Positions 55,027 through 63,740 of a stretch of DNA of 64,000 bases are shown here, piece by piece (within the stretch, counting starts at the first letter, position 1; each line of letters opens with the position of its first letter). The DNA is taken from contig DASWYF010000019.1 in assembly GCA_036405135.1 (NCBI GenBank), positions 1-64,000 of the forward strand, in the 5' to 3' direction. The translations under genes and the position numbers were made by a program. The notes beneath the pieces were generated by a model. The model was not told where the DNA came from. It did not search any database and saw only the letters and a program-made list of their open reading frames with translations. Source of the stretch: Verrucomicrobiia bacterium. GTDB taxonomy: Bacteria > Verrucomicrobiota > Verrucomicrobiia > Limisphaerales > JAEYXS01.

Positions 55027-55740
55027 ATGAACGTCCGTCTCCAAAAATTCCTCGCCGATGCCGGTGTGGCCTCCCGCCGCGCTGGCGAGCAGATCATTCT
55101 GGATGGCCGGGTGGATGTGAACGGCAAGGTCATCACCGAGCTGGGCACCAAGGTGGACCCGGCGCGCGACGTAGTGAAGGTGGATGGGGCTCAAGTCCGG
55201 GCGAGAAAGAAGCTCTACATCGCCGTCAATAAACCGCGTGGTTACATCTGCACCAAGATGGACCCGGAACGGCGCAAATGCATCGGTGAATTGCTTCCTG
55301 CAGAGTGGGATAATTTGAACACTGTGGGCCGCTTGGACCGTGAGAGCGAAGGCCTGATCTTCATGACGAATGACGGGGATTTCAGCCTGCATCTGACGCA
55401 TCCGCGCTACGGGATTTTGAAGCGCTATTGGGCTGCGGTGCCGGGCAAGCTGGAGATGAAGCAGATCGAGCCTTTCCTGAAAGGCGTCCAGCATGAAGGC
55501 GAACGCCTGCGGGCGGAAGCCGTGCGCATCCTCGAAGCCAGCAACCGTGAGACGACCGTGGAGCTGGATTTGCGTGAAGGGAAGAACCGCGAGGTGCGTC
55601 GGATGTTCGAGACGATCAATTTGGAAGTCCTCCGTTTGCGCCGGGTGCAGATCGGCAAGATCAAGCTGGGCGATCTGCCGGAAGGCAAATGGCGGACATT
55701 GACAGAACCGGAGATAAAATCTCTACTGACTGCTTCATGA
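55027..55740 (+). CDS. rRNA pseudouridine synthase, RsuA/RluB family
   Basis: 237 residues: N-terminal S4 RNA-binding domain (NVRLQKFLADAGVASRRAGEQ, about 1-50) and a catalytic domain with GRLDRESEGLIFMTNDG (catalytic Asp104). Modifies 16S or 23S rRNA; RluB-like by the VNKPRGYICT pattern, but RsuA cannot be excluded. Its stop overlaps the SH3 gene's ATG. Confidence 0.93.
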   Translation: MNVRLQKFLADAGVASRRAGEQIILDGRVDVNGKVITELGTKVDPARDVVKVDGAQVRARKKLYIAVNKPRGYICTKMDPERRKCIGELLPAEWDNLNTVGRLDRESEGLIFMTNDGDFSLHLTHPRYGILKRYWAAVPGKLEMKQIEPFLKGVQHEGERLRAEAVRILEASNRETTVELDLREGKNREVRRMFETINLEVLRLRRVQIGKIKLGDLPEGKWRTLTEPEIKSLLTAS

Positions 55741-56771
55741 AGATGCCGCAAAAACTGGTGACTCTGGTGATGTGCCTCACGACAGGCGCGGTCATGGCAC
55801 AGGAGTCTGCCACGGTGAAGGCCACCCGCGTGAATGTGCGCGGCCAGGCGACGTTGAACAGCGAGGTCGTTACCCAGCTCAACCAGGGTGAACCCATCAA
55901 GGTGCTTGAGCAGATCACGCTGGAGAAGCCCGGTCCGGGCGAACCTGCCAAGTGGGCCAAGATCGCTCTTCCCGCCAACACCCCTGTGTGGGTGAACGCT
56001 TCCTTCATCAAAGATGGCGAAGTGGCGAGTAACCGCCTGAACGTCCGCTCCGGTCCCGGTGAGAATTACAGCGTCCTCGGCCGTCTGGAAAAAGGTGCCA
56101 AGGTGCAGGCCATCCGCACGGTAGAAGAGTGGACGGAGATCGTCGCACCGGAAGGAACTTACGCTTTTGTGTCCGTTGATTTCCTCGAGATCAAGGGCGC
56201 ACCGGAAATCGCCAAGACGGAGGCCAAACCCGCAGAACCGGCCGGAAAACCGGCGGTGAAGGTCAGCAAGACGGAATCTGTCGAGCCGCTGCCTACGGTG
56301 AAAGTGGAGAGCGGTGTGCAGCCGGTGACACGGCCTACGGCGGTTGTCGATGCGTCTCCGGTCAAGGTGATGAATGATGCCGCTCCGGTGCCGCCGCCTC
56401 AACCTGTGGTTGTGGCCACACCTCCGCCGGTGAAACCGCAGTTGGACCCGGTGACGATTCCCATCCCAGCACCGGCTCCCGCAGTGGAATCTCCCGTAGT
56501 CGTGGAACCCGCTCCGCCACAAGTGCGTATCATCACACGTGAAGGCGTGGTACGCACGTCGCTCAGCGTGCAGGCTCCCTCGGGTTATCGCCTGGCGGAT
56601 CCGGAACGCCGCACGGTGACCGTCAACTATCTTTATGCGGGCGATACGGGATTGGATCTCAAGCAATTCCTTGGTCGCAAGATCCGGGTTTCGGGCAGTG
56701 AATCGGTTGATCCCCGCTGGCCGAACATGCCGCTCATCGAGATCAAAACGCTCGAACCCATCGACGAATAG
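55737..56771 (+). CDS. Exported bacterial SH3-domain protein
   Basis: 344 residues with a signal peptide (MKMPQKLVTLVMCLTTGAVMA). Two SH3b domains (ATRVNVRGQATLNSEVV, about 27-85; NRLNVRSGPGENYSVLGRLEKG, about 93-150) that typically bind peptidoglycan, a long Pro/Val/Ala-rich linker (about 165-275) and a C-terminal beta domain (YLYAGDTGLDLKQFLGRKIRVSG) resembling an OB-like fold. Starts in a 4-bp overlap with the pseudouridine synthase gene. Confidence 0.85.
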   Translation: MKMPQKLVTLVMCLTTGAVMAQESATVKATRVNVRGQATLNSEVVTQLNQGEPIKVLEQITLEKPGPGEPAKWAKIALPANTPVWVNASFIKDGEVASNRLNVRSGPGENYSVLGRLEKGAKVQAIRTVEEWTEIVAPEGTYAFVSVDFLEIKGAPEIAKTEAKPAEPAGKPAVKVSKTESVEPLPTVKVESGVQPVTRPTAVVDASPVKVMNDAAPVPPPQPVVVATPPPVKPQLDPVTIPIPAPAPAVESPVVVEPAPPQVRIITREGVVRTSLSVQAPSGYRLADPERRTVTVNYLYAGDTGLDLKQFLGRKIRVSGSESVDPRWPNMPLIEIKTLEPIDE

Positions 56772-56781
56772 TTTTTAGGTC

Positions 56782-57663
56782 ATGGAAAATCTGATCGACG
56801 GGCGTGCCATCGCCGAGCAAATCCACACGGAAACCGCGGCCAAGGTCGCTGAACTAAAAGCCCGCGGCATCCAGCCCGGACTTGTCTTTGTGCGTGTGGG
56901 TGATGATCCAGCATCCAAGGTCTATGTGGGGATGAAGGAGAAGACCAGCCAGCGGCTGGGCATCGATTCCAAGACGATCGTGCTGGATGAGAAGACGTCG
57001 CAAGCCGATCTCCTCACACTCATCCACAGGCTGAATGCCGATCCAGCAGTGCATGGCATCTTGGTTCAGGCACCATTGCCCAAGCACATCAGCGAGCAGA
57101 TCATTTTCTCCACCGTGCTCCCGACGAAAGATGTGGATGGGTTCCATCCCGAAAACGTCGGCAAGCTGATGCTCGGTGACACGACCGGTTTCCGCCCTTG
57201 CACACCGGCGGGCGTGCATGAACTGCTCATCCGCTCCAACGTGAAGATCAACGGCGCGGAAGTGGTCATCCTTGGCCGTGGCAATATCGTGGGCAAACCG
57301 ATGGCGGCCATCCTCGTCCAGAAGGACAAGTATGCGGACGCCACCGTGACCGTTTGCCATTCGCGCAGCCGGAATGTGGCGGAACATTGCCGCCGTGCGG
57401 ACATCATCATCGCGGCGATGGGCGTCGCAGAATTTTTGAAGGCGGACATGGTGAAGCCCGGTGCGGTGATCATGGATGTGGGTGTGAATCGCATTCCGGA
57501 TCCGACAGCCAAAGGCGGCTCACGTCTCGTGGGCGATGTTGATTTCAAGGCCATCCAGCCGATTGCCGGTCGCATCACGCCGAATCCCGGTGGGGTCGGT
57601 CCCATGACCATCGCCATGCTGTTGCACAACACGGTGCGTGCAGCGGAACTGGCGACCAAATAA
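56782..57663 (+). CDS. folD: Methylenetetrahydrofolate dehydrogenase/cyclohydrolase
   Basis: 293 residues. Bifunctional FolD interconverts 5,10-methylene- and 10-formyl-tetrahydrofolate. Catalytic Tyr48-x-x-x-Lys52 (KVYVGMK), the PTKDVDGFHP loop with Asp119, QAPLP, and the nucleotide loop GRGNIVGKP are all present. Ten bp downstream of the SH3 gene, probably in one operon with it. Confidence 0.97.
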   Translation: MENLIDGRAIAEQIHTETAAKVAELKARGIQPGLVFVRVGDDPASKVYVGMKEKTSQRLGIDSKTIVLDEKTSQADLLTLIHRLNADPAVHGILVQAPLPKHISEQIIFSTVLPTKDVDGFHPENVGKLMLGDTTGFRPCTPAGVHELLIRSNVKINGAEVVILGRGNIVGKPMAAILVQKDKYADATVTVCHSRSRNVAEHCRRADIIIAAMGVAEFLKADMVKPGAVIMDVGVNRIPDPTAKGGSRLVGDVDFKAIQPIAGRITPNPGGVGPMTIAMLLHNTVRAAELATK

Positions 57664-57700
57664 TCAAAATATTTTGCACACTCATTGGCAGTAATCATCT

Positions 57701-58138
57701 ATGAATCCAGCTCGTATCCTTCCTGATCTCCAGTCCTCACTCATGTGCGATGGTGTCCGCCAGCAGTCCAATGGCGACCTGATCGTGCTCGGCGTCATGG
57801 GCCTCATCCGCGTGCCGCAGGTGCCGATCACAGCGCAAGTTGTTTTTGTGTTGAATCGCTGGACGGCCGGTGTCGGCCAGTTCACGGAAACGGTTCGCCT
57901 GATGGCACCGGATCAGACTACGGTCATCCGCAAAGGCGAGACGAAGTTTGCTTTACAGGACCCGGCGCATTCCGCCACGAACATGATGGGCCTCCAGCAG
58001 GTGGAGCTCAAAACGCCCGGTGTTTACTGGGTGGAAGTGCTCGTGGACGACGTGATGAAGCTGCGTTACCCGATGCCTGTCGTGGTGGTGCAACCGCCGC
58101 CGGGACAACCCGGTGCAGCTCCAGCTCCGGCGGAGTAA
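57701..58138 (+). CDS. DUF6941-like protein
   Basis: 145 residues, no signal. DLQSSLMCDGVRQQSNGDLIVLGVMGLIRVPQVP is the typical beginning of small beta-rich proteins annotated as DUF6941; VYWVEVLVDDVMKLRYPMPV closes the domain and a Pro/Ala tail follows. Function unknown. Follows folD by 37 bp and is followed by a terminator. Confidence 0.7.
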   Translation: MNPARILPDLQSSLMCDGVRQQSNGDLIVLGVMGLIRVPQVPITAQVVFVLNRWTAGVGQFTETVRLMAPDQTTVIRKGETKFALQDPAHSATNMMGLQQVELKTPGVYWVEVLVDDVMKLRYPMPVVVVQPPPGQPGAAPAPAE

Positions 58139-58162
58139 TCCCCTCAGCTTAATCTTTCAGAG

Positions 58163-58196
58163 AGAGGCAACCTATATAGGTTGCCTCTTTTCTTTT
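58163..58196 (+). terminator. Intrinsic terminator after the DUF6941-like gene
   Basis: AGAGGCAACC TATA GGTTGCCTCT followed by TTTCTTTT. Confidence 0.9.
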
Positions 58197-58199
58197 ATG

Positions 58200-58403
58200 C
58201 AGTGCCAGCGGCACGACCCGATGGTAGCCGTGGGTGAAACCCACGGAATCAATATCGAAGAAGAATATGCGTCGCGTAGCGACGCGGTGAAGTGGTGGGA
58301 TATTGTCAAAGCGTCACTACGTAACGTGTATCGACTTATATCCGCTAACCGTGGGTTCCCGTTGGTCACCCACGGCTACCATCAGGCCGTGCCGCTGGCA
58401 CTG
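58200..58403. repeat. Long paired-palindrome element 5 (about 50-bp inverted arms)
   Basis: Left arm 58200-58247 and right arm 58349-58403 are inverted copies with small indels. Each arm contains two palindromes in series: GTGCCAGCGGCAC and CCGTGGGTGAAACCCACGG. The centre carries GCGTCGCGTAGCGACGC (58269-58285). Lies between a terminator and the convergent ABC permease gene, whose stop is 9 bp beyond. Confidence 0.85.
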
Positions 58404-58411
58404 AGAGGTTG

Positions 58412-60139
58412 CTAATACTCAAAATGCGCTGCGCGCCTGAGCCCTAATCTCAATGGCACCCAGCCTAGTAATACGGAGAGAAAACCAAAACCAATCCAAC
58501 CGGCGAGAACTTTGCTGAGCTGCACTTCCTTTGCACCAGGCCAAGGCGTGCCCATGGCGAGCAAGACCACTGTGGCCACGATGTAGAGGAAACTTAACAC
58601 GAGGCAGAACGTGCCACCGAAGCCGCTCACGATTTTGCTTGGGTTTTCCTCGCGGAAGTTCGGGTATAGCACGCCAAGCCCTACGGCCAAGCCATTCAGG
58701 GTGAGCGTCATGACAGTGATGGCGCCGACGAACATCACGGTGCGTTCCCACGGCAGTTGAAGCATGTGGCAAGAGAGGACGGTCAGGCCCAGCGTCACAA
58801 TGAGTGAGCCCGCTGTCGTGAGCCAGTACTTGGCCATGACGATTTTGGGCAAGCCTAACGGAGCCATGCCCACGATCCAAACGCGTCTGCCTTCCAAAGA
58901 GAATTGCGGGTACACGAAACGTGTGGTGAGTGTGGCGAGATTCAATGCGCTCGCGCCGAGGTTCAAGTATGAGACCACATGTATCCAGAACGGCGCGGTG
59001 AGCTGCTGGGAGAAATGGCGCAGGTTGATGATGTAAACGCCCAGCAGACCGAAGAGCATCAGCGTCTGGCCCCATTGTGTGGTGTCGCGCCAGAAGACAC
59101 GGATGTCTTTCACCAGCATGGCGCGGACATCGCCCGCCATGTGTTTGCTGAACAGGCCAAAGACGCGTTCCAGAAAGCCGACTTCAAAACGGCGCTGACC
59201 TTGGAAGCTGCGCCACTTGCGGAACCACTCCCAATGACCGAACAGGCTGCCTCGACTTTGCACGATGGAGGCGGCTTCGTAGAAAGGCTTTCCCAGTTTC
59301 GTGAATGACAGGAAGGTGAAGAAGAGCACATTGCTCAACAGCACAAGCACGAAAAAGAGTGCTCCACCGAAGGCGCCTTCCAGCCACTTTAATACACCGC
59401 TGGAAAGCCAGTAGCTGGGCAGGACAGGGTTTTGCGCGAAGTCCGTGCGTTTGAGCAAGCGGTCCATCAAGCCCAGCACGCGCGTGTCCTCGAAGTCATC
59501 CGGCAACTGCTCCGGCTTGGTGCCGAAGGCGACGTAGAGCAATGCGCTGACGGCGATCGTGATGGCGGCTACTTGGAAAGCCCTTCTGTCCATGAAGCGA
59601 GCCAGCAGCACGGCAAACCATGATCCCGCCACGGTGGGCAACACGATGAACATGAGGATCAGGCCGATGGTGACAGGATAGAAATGCCACGGCGCTTTCT
59701 GGCTGTTGCCGAAAGCGGCCACGAGCGGGGCGATGAGGAATACGAACGCCCACGAGGCAAGGATGGACGATTCGATGAATTTCCAACGGAATATGGTGCC
59801 GCTGGAGACGGGCATCGTCAGCAGAAAGGTGGATTCACGATTTCGAAACAGGTTCGTGAAGCTGATGACGAGATTGCTCAGCATCAACATCGTGAACAGG
59901 AATGCAAAGAGCAGGAAAAGCATCCGCTCCACGAGCACTTCACCCAAGCCGGGGAAGTAGGAGACGAAGCGCATGGCTTTGTAGAACAGCATGTAGGCCA
60001 GCCAGAGGTAGCAGGCCACGAAAACCATGATGGCACCGCTCAAGAGCCGTGATTGATCGCGGAAGGAGAGCAGCCGTCGCCAGGCTTGAAGGCCATTCGT
60101 GCGGATCAACAGCCAGAGTGGTGAGAAGGCTCCGTTCAT
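58412..60139 (-). CDS. ABC-2-type exporter permease
   Basis: 575 residues with about 12 hydrophobic segments in two halves, separated by a cytoplasmic region (RSFQGQRRFEVGFLERVFGLFSKHMAGDVRAMLVKD). The ATP-binding gene precedes and overlaps it by ATGA. The pair forms an exporter of the ABC-2 type; the substrate is unknown. Confidence 0.85.
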   Translation of the reverse strand: MNGAFSPLWLLIRTNGLQAWRRLLSFRDQSRLLSGAIMVFVACYLWLAYMLFYKAMRFVSYFPGLGEVLVERMLFLLFAFLFTMLMLSNLVISFTNLFRNRESTFLLTMPVSSGTIFRWKFIESSILASWAFVFLIAPLVAAFGNSQKAPWHFYPVTIGLILMFIVLPTVAGSWFAVLLARFMDRRAFQVAAITIAVSALLYVAFGTKPEQLPDDFEDTRVLGLMDRLLKRTDFAQNPVLPSYWLSSGVLKWLEGAFGGALFFVLVLLSNVLFFTFLSFTKLGKPFYEAASIVQSRGSLFGHWEWFRKWRSFQGQRRFEVGFLERVFGLFSKHMAGDVRAMLVKDIRVFWRDTTQWGQTLMLFGLLGVYIINLRHFSQQLTAPFWIHVVSYLNLGASALNLATLTTRFVYPQFSLEGRRVWIVGMAPLGLPKIVMAKYWLTTAGSLIVTLGLTVLSCHMLQLPWERTVMFVGAITVMTLTLNGLAVGLGVLYPNFREENPSKIVSGFGGTFCLVLSFLYIVATVVLLAMGTPWPGAKEVQLSKVLAGWIGFGFLSVLLGWVPLRLGLRRAAHFEY

Positions 60140-60909
60140 TTCTTAGGGGCTGGCGTCTGAGCTGTGCCGCGTTCCTCGTTGAAGTTCGCCTCGATGGCTG
60201 TGAGGGTCAGGAAACTCTTCTCCAAAGCGCCATCCTGTCCGCTTTGCTTCCGCAGTTCATCCGCCGTGCCTACGGCCACGAGCTTGCCCTGATGGATGAT
60301 GCCGATGCGGTCTGCCATCTCCTCGGCCACGCTGAGTTGGTGGGTGGAGAGAAATACCGTCATGCCTTTGAGCGAACGCTCCTTCAGCACATCCTTCACC
60401 ACGCGGGCGTGGTGTGGATCAAGACCGACCATTGGTTCATCAATCACGAACACTTCGGGATCGTGTAAGAGGGCGGAGGCGATGGCGACCCGTTGGCGAG
60501 TACCATGGGATAGACCTTCGATCGGTTTGCGCAAGAATTCGTTCAGGTTGAAGCGCTCCACCAAAATCTTGGCCTCTTCCTCGAACCGCTTCTCATCCAT
60601 GCGGAACATCTGGCCGGTGAAGCGCAGGAATTCCCAAGGCGTAAGTTTGTCGTAGAGGAAAGGAAAGTCAGGGACGTAGGCCAGGCAGCGGCGTGCTTCC
60701 AAAGGCTGTTGCTGCACGTCAAATCCGGCAATCAAGGCACGACCTGAGGTGGGTTTAATGAGCCCGGTGAGCATCTTGATGGTGGTGGTCTTGCCCGCAG
60801 CGTTCGGTCCCAGTACGGCGAAGAACTCGCCTTTGTTCACGGTGAGCGAGATATGGTTCACGGCGGTGAGATCGCCGAATTTCTTTACGAGGTCCTGTAG
60901 TTCAATCAT
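60136..60909 (-). CDS. ABC transporter ATP-binding protein
   Basis: 257 residues. Walker A GPNAAGKTT (34-42), signature LSHGTRQRVAIASALL, Walker B VFVIDEP and the switch His (STHQ). The signature glycine order (SHG for SGG) is a common variant. Works with the permease whose gene it overlaps. Confidence 0.95.
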   Translation of the reverse strand: MIELQDLVKKFGDLTAVNHISLTVNKGEFFAVLGPNAAGKTTTIKMLTGLIKPTSGRALIAGFDVQQQPLEARRCLAYVPDFPFLYDKLTPWEFLRFTGQMFRMDEKRFEEEAKILVERFNLNEFLRKPIEGLSHGTRQRVAIASALLHDPEVFVIDEPMVGLDPHHARVVKDVLKERSLKGMTVFLSTHQLSVAEEMADRIGIIHQGKLVAVGTADELRKQSGQDGALEKSFLTLTAIEANFNEERGTAQTPAPKK

Positions 60910-60922
60910 GCGCGTGCGGGGT

Positions 60923-61732
60923 TCATTGCCTCAATTCATCGTTCACGAGGACCATCTCGTTCGGAAGTTCCACCTTCAAAATTTCACCAACGCGGCTGAC
61001 TGATACCACGATCTCCTGACCTTCGCCCAGTGTGGCGCGCAGCCGGTAGATGCGGAATTGTGCATAGCCTACGCGGAGCCAGTCATTGTATGCCCGCCAT
61101 TTTATCTCGGAGGTGGTGCGGCGAGCTTTGGCCACGCCTTCTTCCATGAGCATGCCCACGGCATTACCCACGATGGGGCCTCCGAATTTCACGACGAGCT
61201 TCTTGGGGTTCTTCAGATCTTCCAGCGGCACGGTCTGTTCCCAATCCGTGATCGTGTCTGAAAGGCGGAAAGTTGCCGTCTTTTCCGTTGCGATCGTGCG
61301 CATCTCGGCAGTGAAGGGGCGCTGGTTCAGGCGGATGGAGAAGTCTTCCCATGCAAAGTTGGTGGCGAACTTCATGGAGGTGAAGAATTTGAAGTGCTGG
61401 CCACTTTCCAGGGCGGTGAGGCCGCCATCGGCATCGATGGTGTAGCTGCTCATCTGCTTCACCATGCCGATGGGAGCGTCCAGACTGGAGCGACGGCCGG
61501 TGGCTGTCTCTTCACCGATGCTCGCCGACCAACGCACATAGCCGATGCGTTTGCCGCGACGGCGTATCTCCATGTTGGAGTTGTCCGGTGAGGTGAGAAT
61601 CTTCTCGAAGACGAGGTTTACCGGGATCTCATTACCGGGCTGGAAGCGTCCGCGGATCTCCGATTTCCAGAGGAGATAGCTCATCGTGAGCCAGAAGCCT
61701 GCCAGAAGGGTGAACAGGAAACGGTTCAGCAT
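60923..61732 (-). CDS. Hypothetical exported/anchored protein
   Basis: 269 residues: hydrophobic N-terminus (MLNRFLFTLLAGFWLTMSYLLW, possible anchor) and a beta-rich body with RRRGKRIGYVRWSASIGEE. Pattern resembles proteins that accompany transglutaminase or export systems, but no family can be named. 13 bp before the ABC ATPase gene, so probably part of the same operon. Confidence 0.65.
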   Translation of the reverse strand: MLNRFLFTLLAGFWLTMSYLLWKSEIRGRFQPGNEIPVNLVFEKILTSPDNSNMEIRRRGKRIGYVRWSASIGEETATGRRSSLDAPIGMVKQMSSYTIDADGGLTALESGQHFKFFTSMKFATNFAWEDFSIRLNQRPFTAEMRTIATEKTATFRLSDTITDWEQTVPLEDLKNPKKLVVKFGGPIVGNAVGMLMEEGVAKARRTTSEIKWRAYNDWLRVGYAQFRIYRLRATLGEGQEIVVSVSRVGEILKVELPNEMVLVNDELRQ

Positions 61733-61743
61733 GGGAGTGCGCG

Positions 61744-62544
61744 TCAGAGGGTCGGGATCTTGAGGACCTGCCCGAGTTTCATGCGTCTTGGGTCCACGCC
61801 GGGATTGGCGGTTTTCAGCGCGTTTTCGCTAACTTTATATTGCCGGGCGATCTTGTAGAGGGTGTCACCCGATTGGATGGTGTGGGTGCGGCCTACTGCG
61901 GGCTGGTTGAGGCCGGCCTGCGCGATGAAGTTGGTGGCTTGCCCTGGACGCGCTTTCCCGGCTCCCGGATGGAGAGCCGGACTGGGGTTCTGGCTGGCTG
62001 CGGCTTTTTGCTGTAATTGCTGTTGCAGTTCCTGCTGGCCCATTTTCATGGCGAGGACTTGCGACATCTGGTTTTGCACCTGTTCGAGCTGGGTTTTGAG
62101 CTGTAAATTTTCCCTGGTCATCACATCCAGGCGTTCGAGATCGCGCTGGACCATCTGGTTCACCGGTCCGAGGGACACGGTACGAGCGAGTTCCTGCTTG
62201 CAGGTGACGATGCGCTGACGGACGGGCTCGGCGAAATCAGAGTCCGGCTTGAACTTCAGGAACCGCTCCAGGTGATAGATGGCGGCGGAGTAATCCTTGG
62301 TACGTTGCTCGTGGAGGATGCCGAGTTCCAGATGGGCTGACGCAGAGCGGGGATTGGCTTCGAGAGCCTTCTCGAAATCTTCCAGCGCACCATTGAAATC
62401 CAGATTGTTCACCCGGCGTTTGCCGCTGAGGTAGTAAGGGTCTTTCTGTTCGTCCGCAGAACCGGCGCTGGGCGGAAAGCAGCCGGTGACCGCCACCAAA
62501 GCGGCCACGGCCAGTCCGTGCACAAGCGTCCGAGAAAAAATCAT
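61744..62544 (-). CDS. LysM/TPR lipoprotein
   Basis: 266 residues: lipoprotein signal (VTGC, Cys22), two TPR-like helical repeats (ANPRSASAHLELGILHEQR), a Gln-rich coiled coil (about 135-185, LQLKTQLEQVQNQMSQVLAM...) and a C-terminal LysM domain (HTIQSGDTLYKIARQYKVSENALKTANPGV) that binds peptidoglycan. Likely an envelope scaffold. 11 bp before the 61732 gene; one operon with it and the ABC exporter. Confidence 0.88.
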   Translation of the reverse strand: MIFSRTLVHGLAVAALVAVTGCFPPSAGSADEQKDPYYLSGKRRVNNLDFNGALEDFEKALEANPRSASAHLELGILHEQRTKDYSAAIYHLERFLKFKPDSDFAEPVRQRIVTCKQELARTVSLGPVNQMVQRDLERLDVMTRENLQLKTQLEQVQNQMSQVLAMKMGQQELQQQLQQKAAASQNPSPALHPGAGKARPGQATNFIAQAGLNQPAVGRTHTIQSGDTLYKIARQYKVSENALKTANPGVDPRRMKLGQVLKIPTL

Positions 62545-62617
62545 GGACGCAAACTAAACGATGCATCCGGGAGGTGCAAGGGCCGGTTGCACCGGCGGGC
62601 CAAGAAAGGGACATGAA

Positions 62618-63517
62618 TCACGCGTCTTTAAAAGGATTGCCCGCTGGTTTGTCAGCGGACTTCGCAGTGCTGTCTGGTTCCGTCTTGGGGTGGTCGAACG
62701 GATTGCTTTTGGGGACAGTCGCCAGTTCGTTGCGACGGTTCAGGCTCATTACAGCCCCTCCCACATAGATCCAGCCGAGCACGATATGCAAGGCGCAGGC
62801 AGCGATAAGACCTTCCAAAGGCAAACCGCCAAGTCCATAGAGTACGATGGCTGCGCTGTAGACGATTGCGGGTGTGAGCAACGCAGCGGCGCTGAGCTTG
62901 ATTGCTTGGGAGAATCTCAATGCGCGGTCGCTCCAAAAGGCCATGAACTTGGCGATTGGCGCATACAGAAACGCCAGTACAATCCACAGCAGCCATAATC
63001 CCATGAATGTTCCGACGATTGCTCCAGTGATAAAGAAGGGGCGGCGTGCACCCCACCAGGGCTGGACATCGGGACGGTTGAGCACGAGCGAGAAGTTTTC
63101 GGAATACGGGATGTTGGAGTAGCCGAACATCGAGTAGATGCGGGCTTCTCTTTCGTGCAGTTCGAGCTGGACATCGGCAGACCGTCCGAAGTTGTGCGTG
63201 TTCACCGGTGTGACGATGATGGTCAGGCGGCGTGATTCGTTTAACAGGACGGCCTCTTGTTTGGGCCAGGCGAGTTCGCCCCGCAGGATGTAGCCGTTTT
63301 CCGGAAGGTTTTGGATGGCTTGATCTACTGCCGGAAGCCATGCCTGAAAGAGAAGTATCAGCACGGCAGCGACACCGCCAGCAGCGACGATGGCCTGGGC
63401 GATGAAGAGCCGCCGCCAGGAGCTGCTGCCGAATCCGGCGACGCCGCCAAACGTGATCGGCTGGCCAGCCATCACATCAGGTTTCTTTTCCGGCGGTTGC
63501 GGTTTGGTTTCTTCCAT
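62618..63517 (-). CDS. Multi-pass membrane protein, unknown
   Basis: 299 residues with four hydrophobic segments (about 40-62, 160-185, 206-226 and 232-255) around an exported domain (about 65-155, ESRRLTIIVTPVNTHNFGRS). Pro/Lys-rich cytoplasmic ends. No family recognised. 73 bp upstream of the LysM gene. Confidence 0.65.
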   Translation of the reverse strand: MEETKPQPPEKKPDVMAGQPITFGGVAGFGSSSWRRLFIAQAIVAAGGVAAVLILLFQAWLPAVDQAIQNLPENGYILRGELAWPKQEAVLLNESRRLTIIVTPVNTHNFGRSADVQLELHEREARIYSMFGYSNIPYSENFSLVLNRPDVQPWWGARRPFFITGAIVGTFMGLWLLWIVLAFLYAPIAKFMAFWSDRALRFSQAIKLSAAALLTPAIVYSAAIVLYGLGGLPLEGLIAACALHIVLGWIYVGGAVMSLNRRNELATVPKSNPFDHPKTEPDSTAKSADKPAGNPFKDA

Positions 63518-63600
63518 CGGCCCAATTTATGCCATGCGGGAGGCGATCCGCTTTGTGGGTATGGTACAGGGTGGGGACGGTAGTGCAAGGCATCCTCACT

Positions 63601-63740
63601 GGAGCGCGACTCTCTGAGTCGCAGCAATAACCTAGAGTCAGAGGGTGGGAAAAGTTTGATGGTTGCGTGGTTTGAGGCGTTTGTCGTTTTGATGCTCAAT
63701 GTGCTTAGGTGTGTTGCTGCGACTCGGAGAGTCGCGCTCC
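63601..63740. repeat. Paired-palindrome element 3, overlapping a gene end
   Basis: Left arm 63601-63627 and right arm 63714-63740 are inverted copies differing at one base; both hold GCGACTC...GAGTCGC. Spacer 86 bp. The right arm is identical to both arms of element 2. Element-proximal spacer wording ACCTAAGC recurs in elements 1 and 2. The right arm lies within the 3' end of the methyltransferase gene. Confidence 0.88.

Noticed and set aside
59684-60052. Plus-strand Glu/His-rich frames over the ABC permease
   Set aside because: Antisense to membrane segments of the permease gene, which produces such Glu/Gln-rich shadows.
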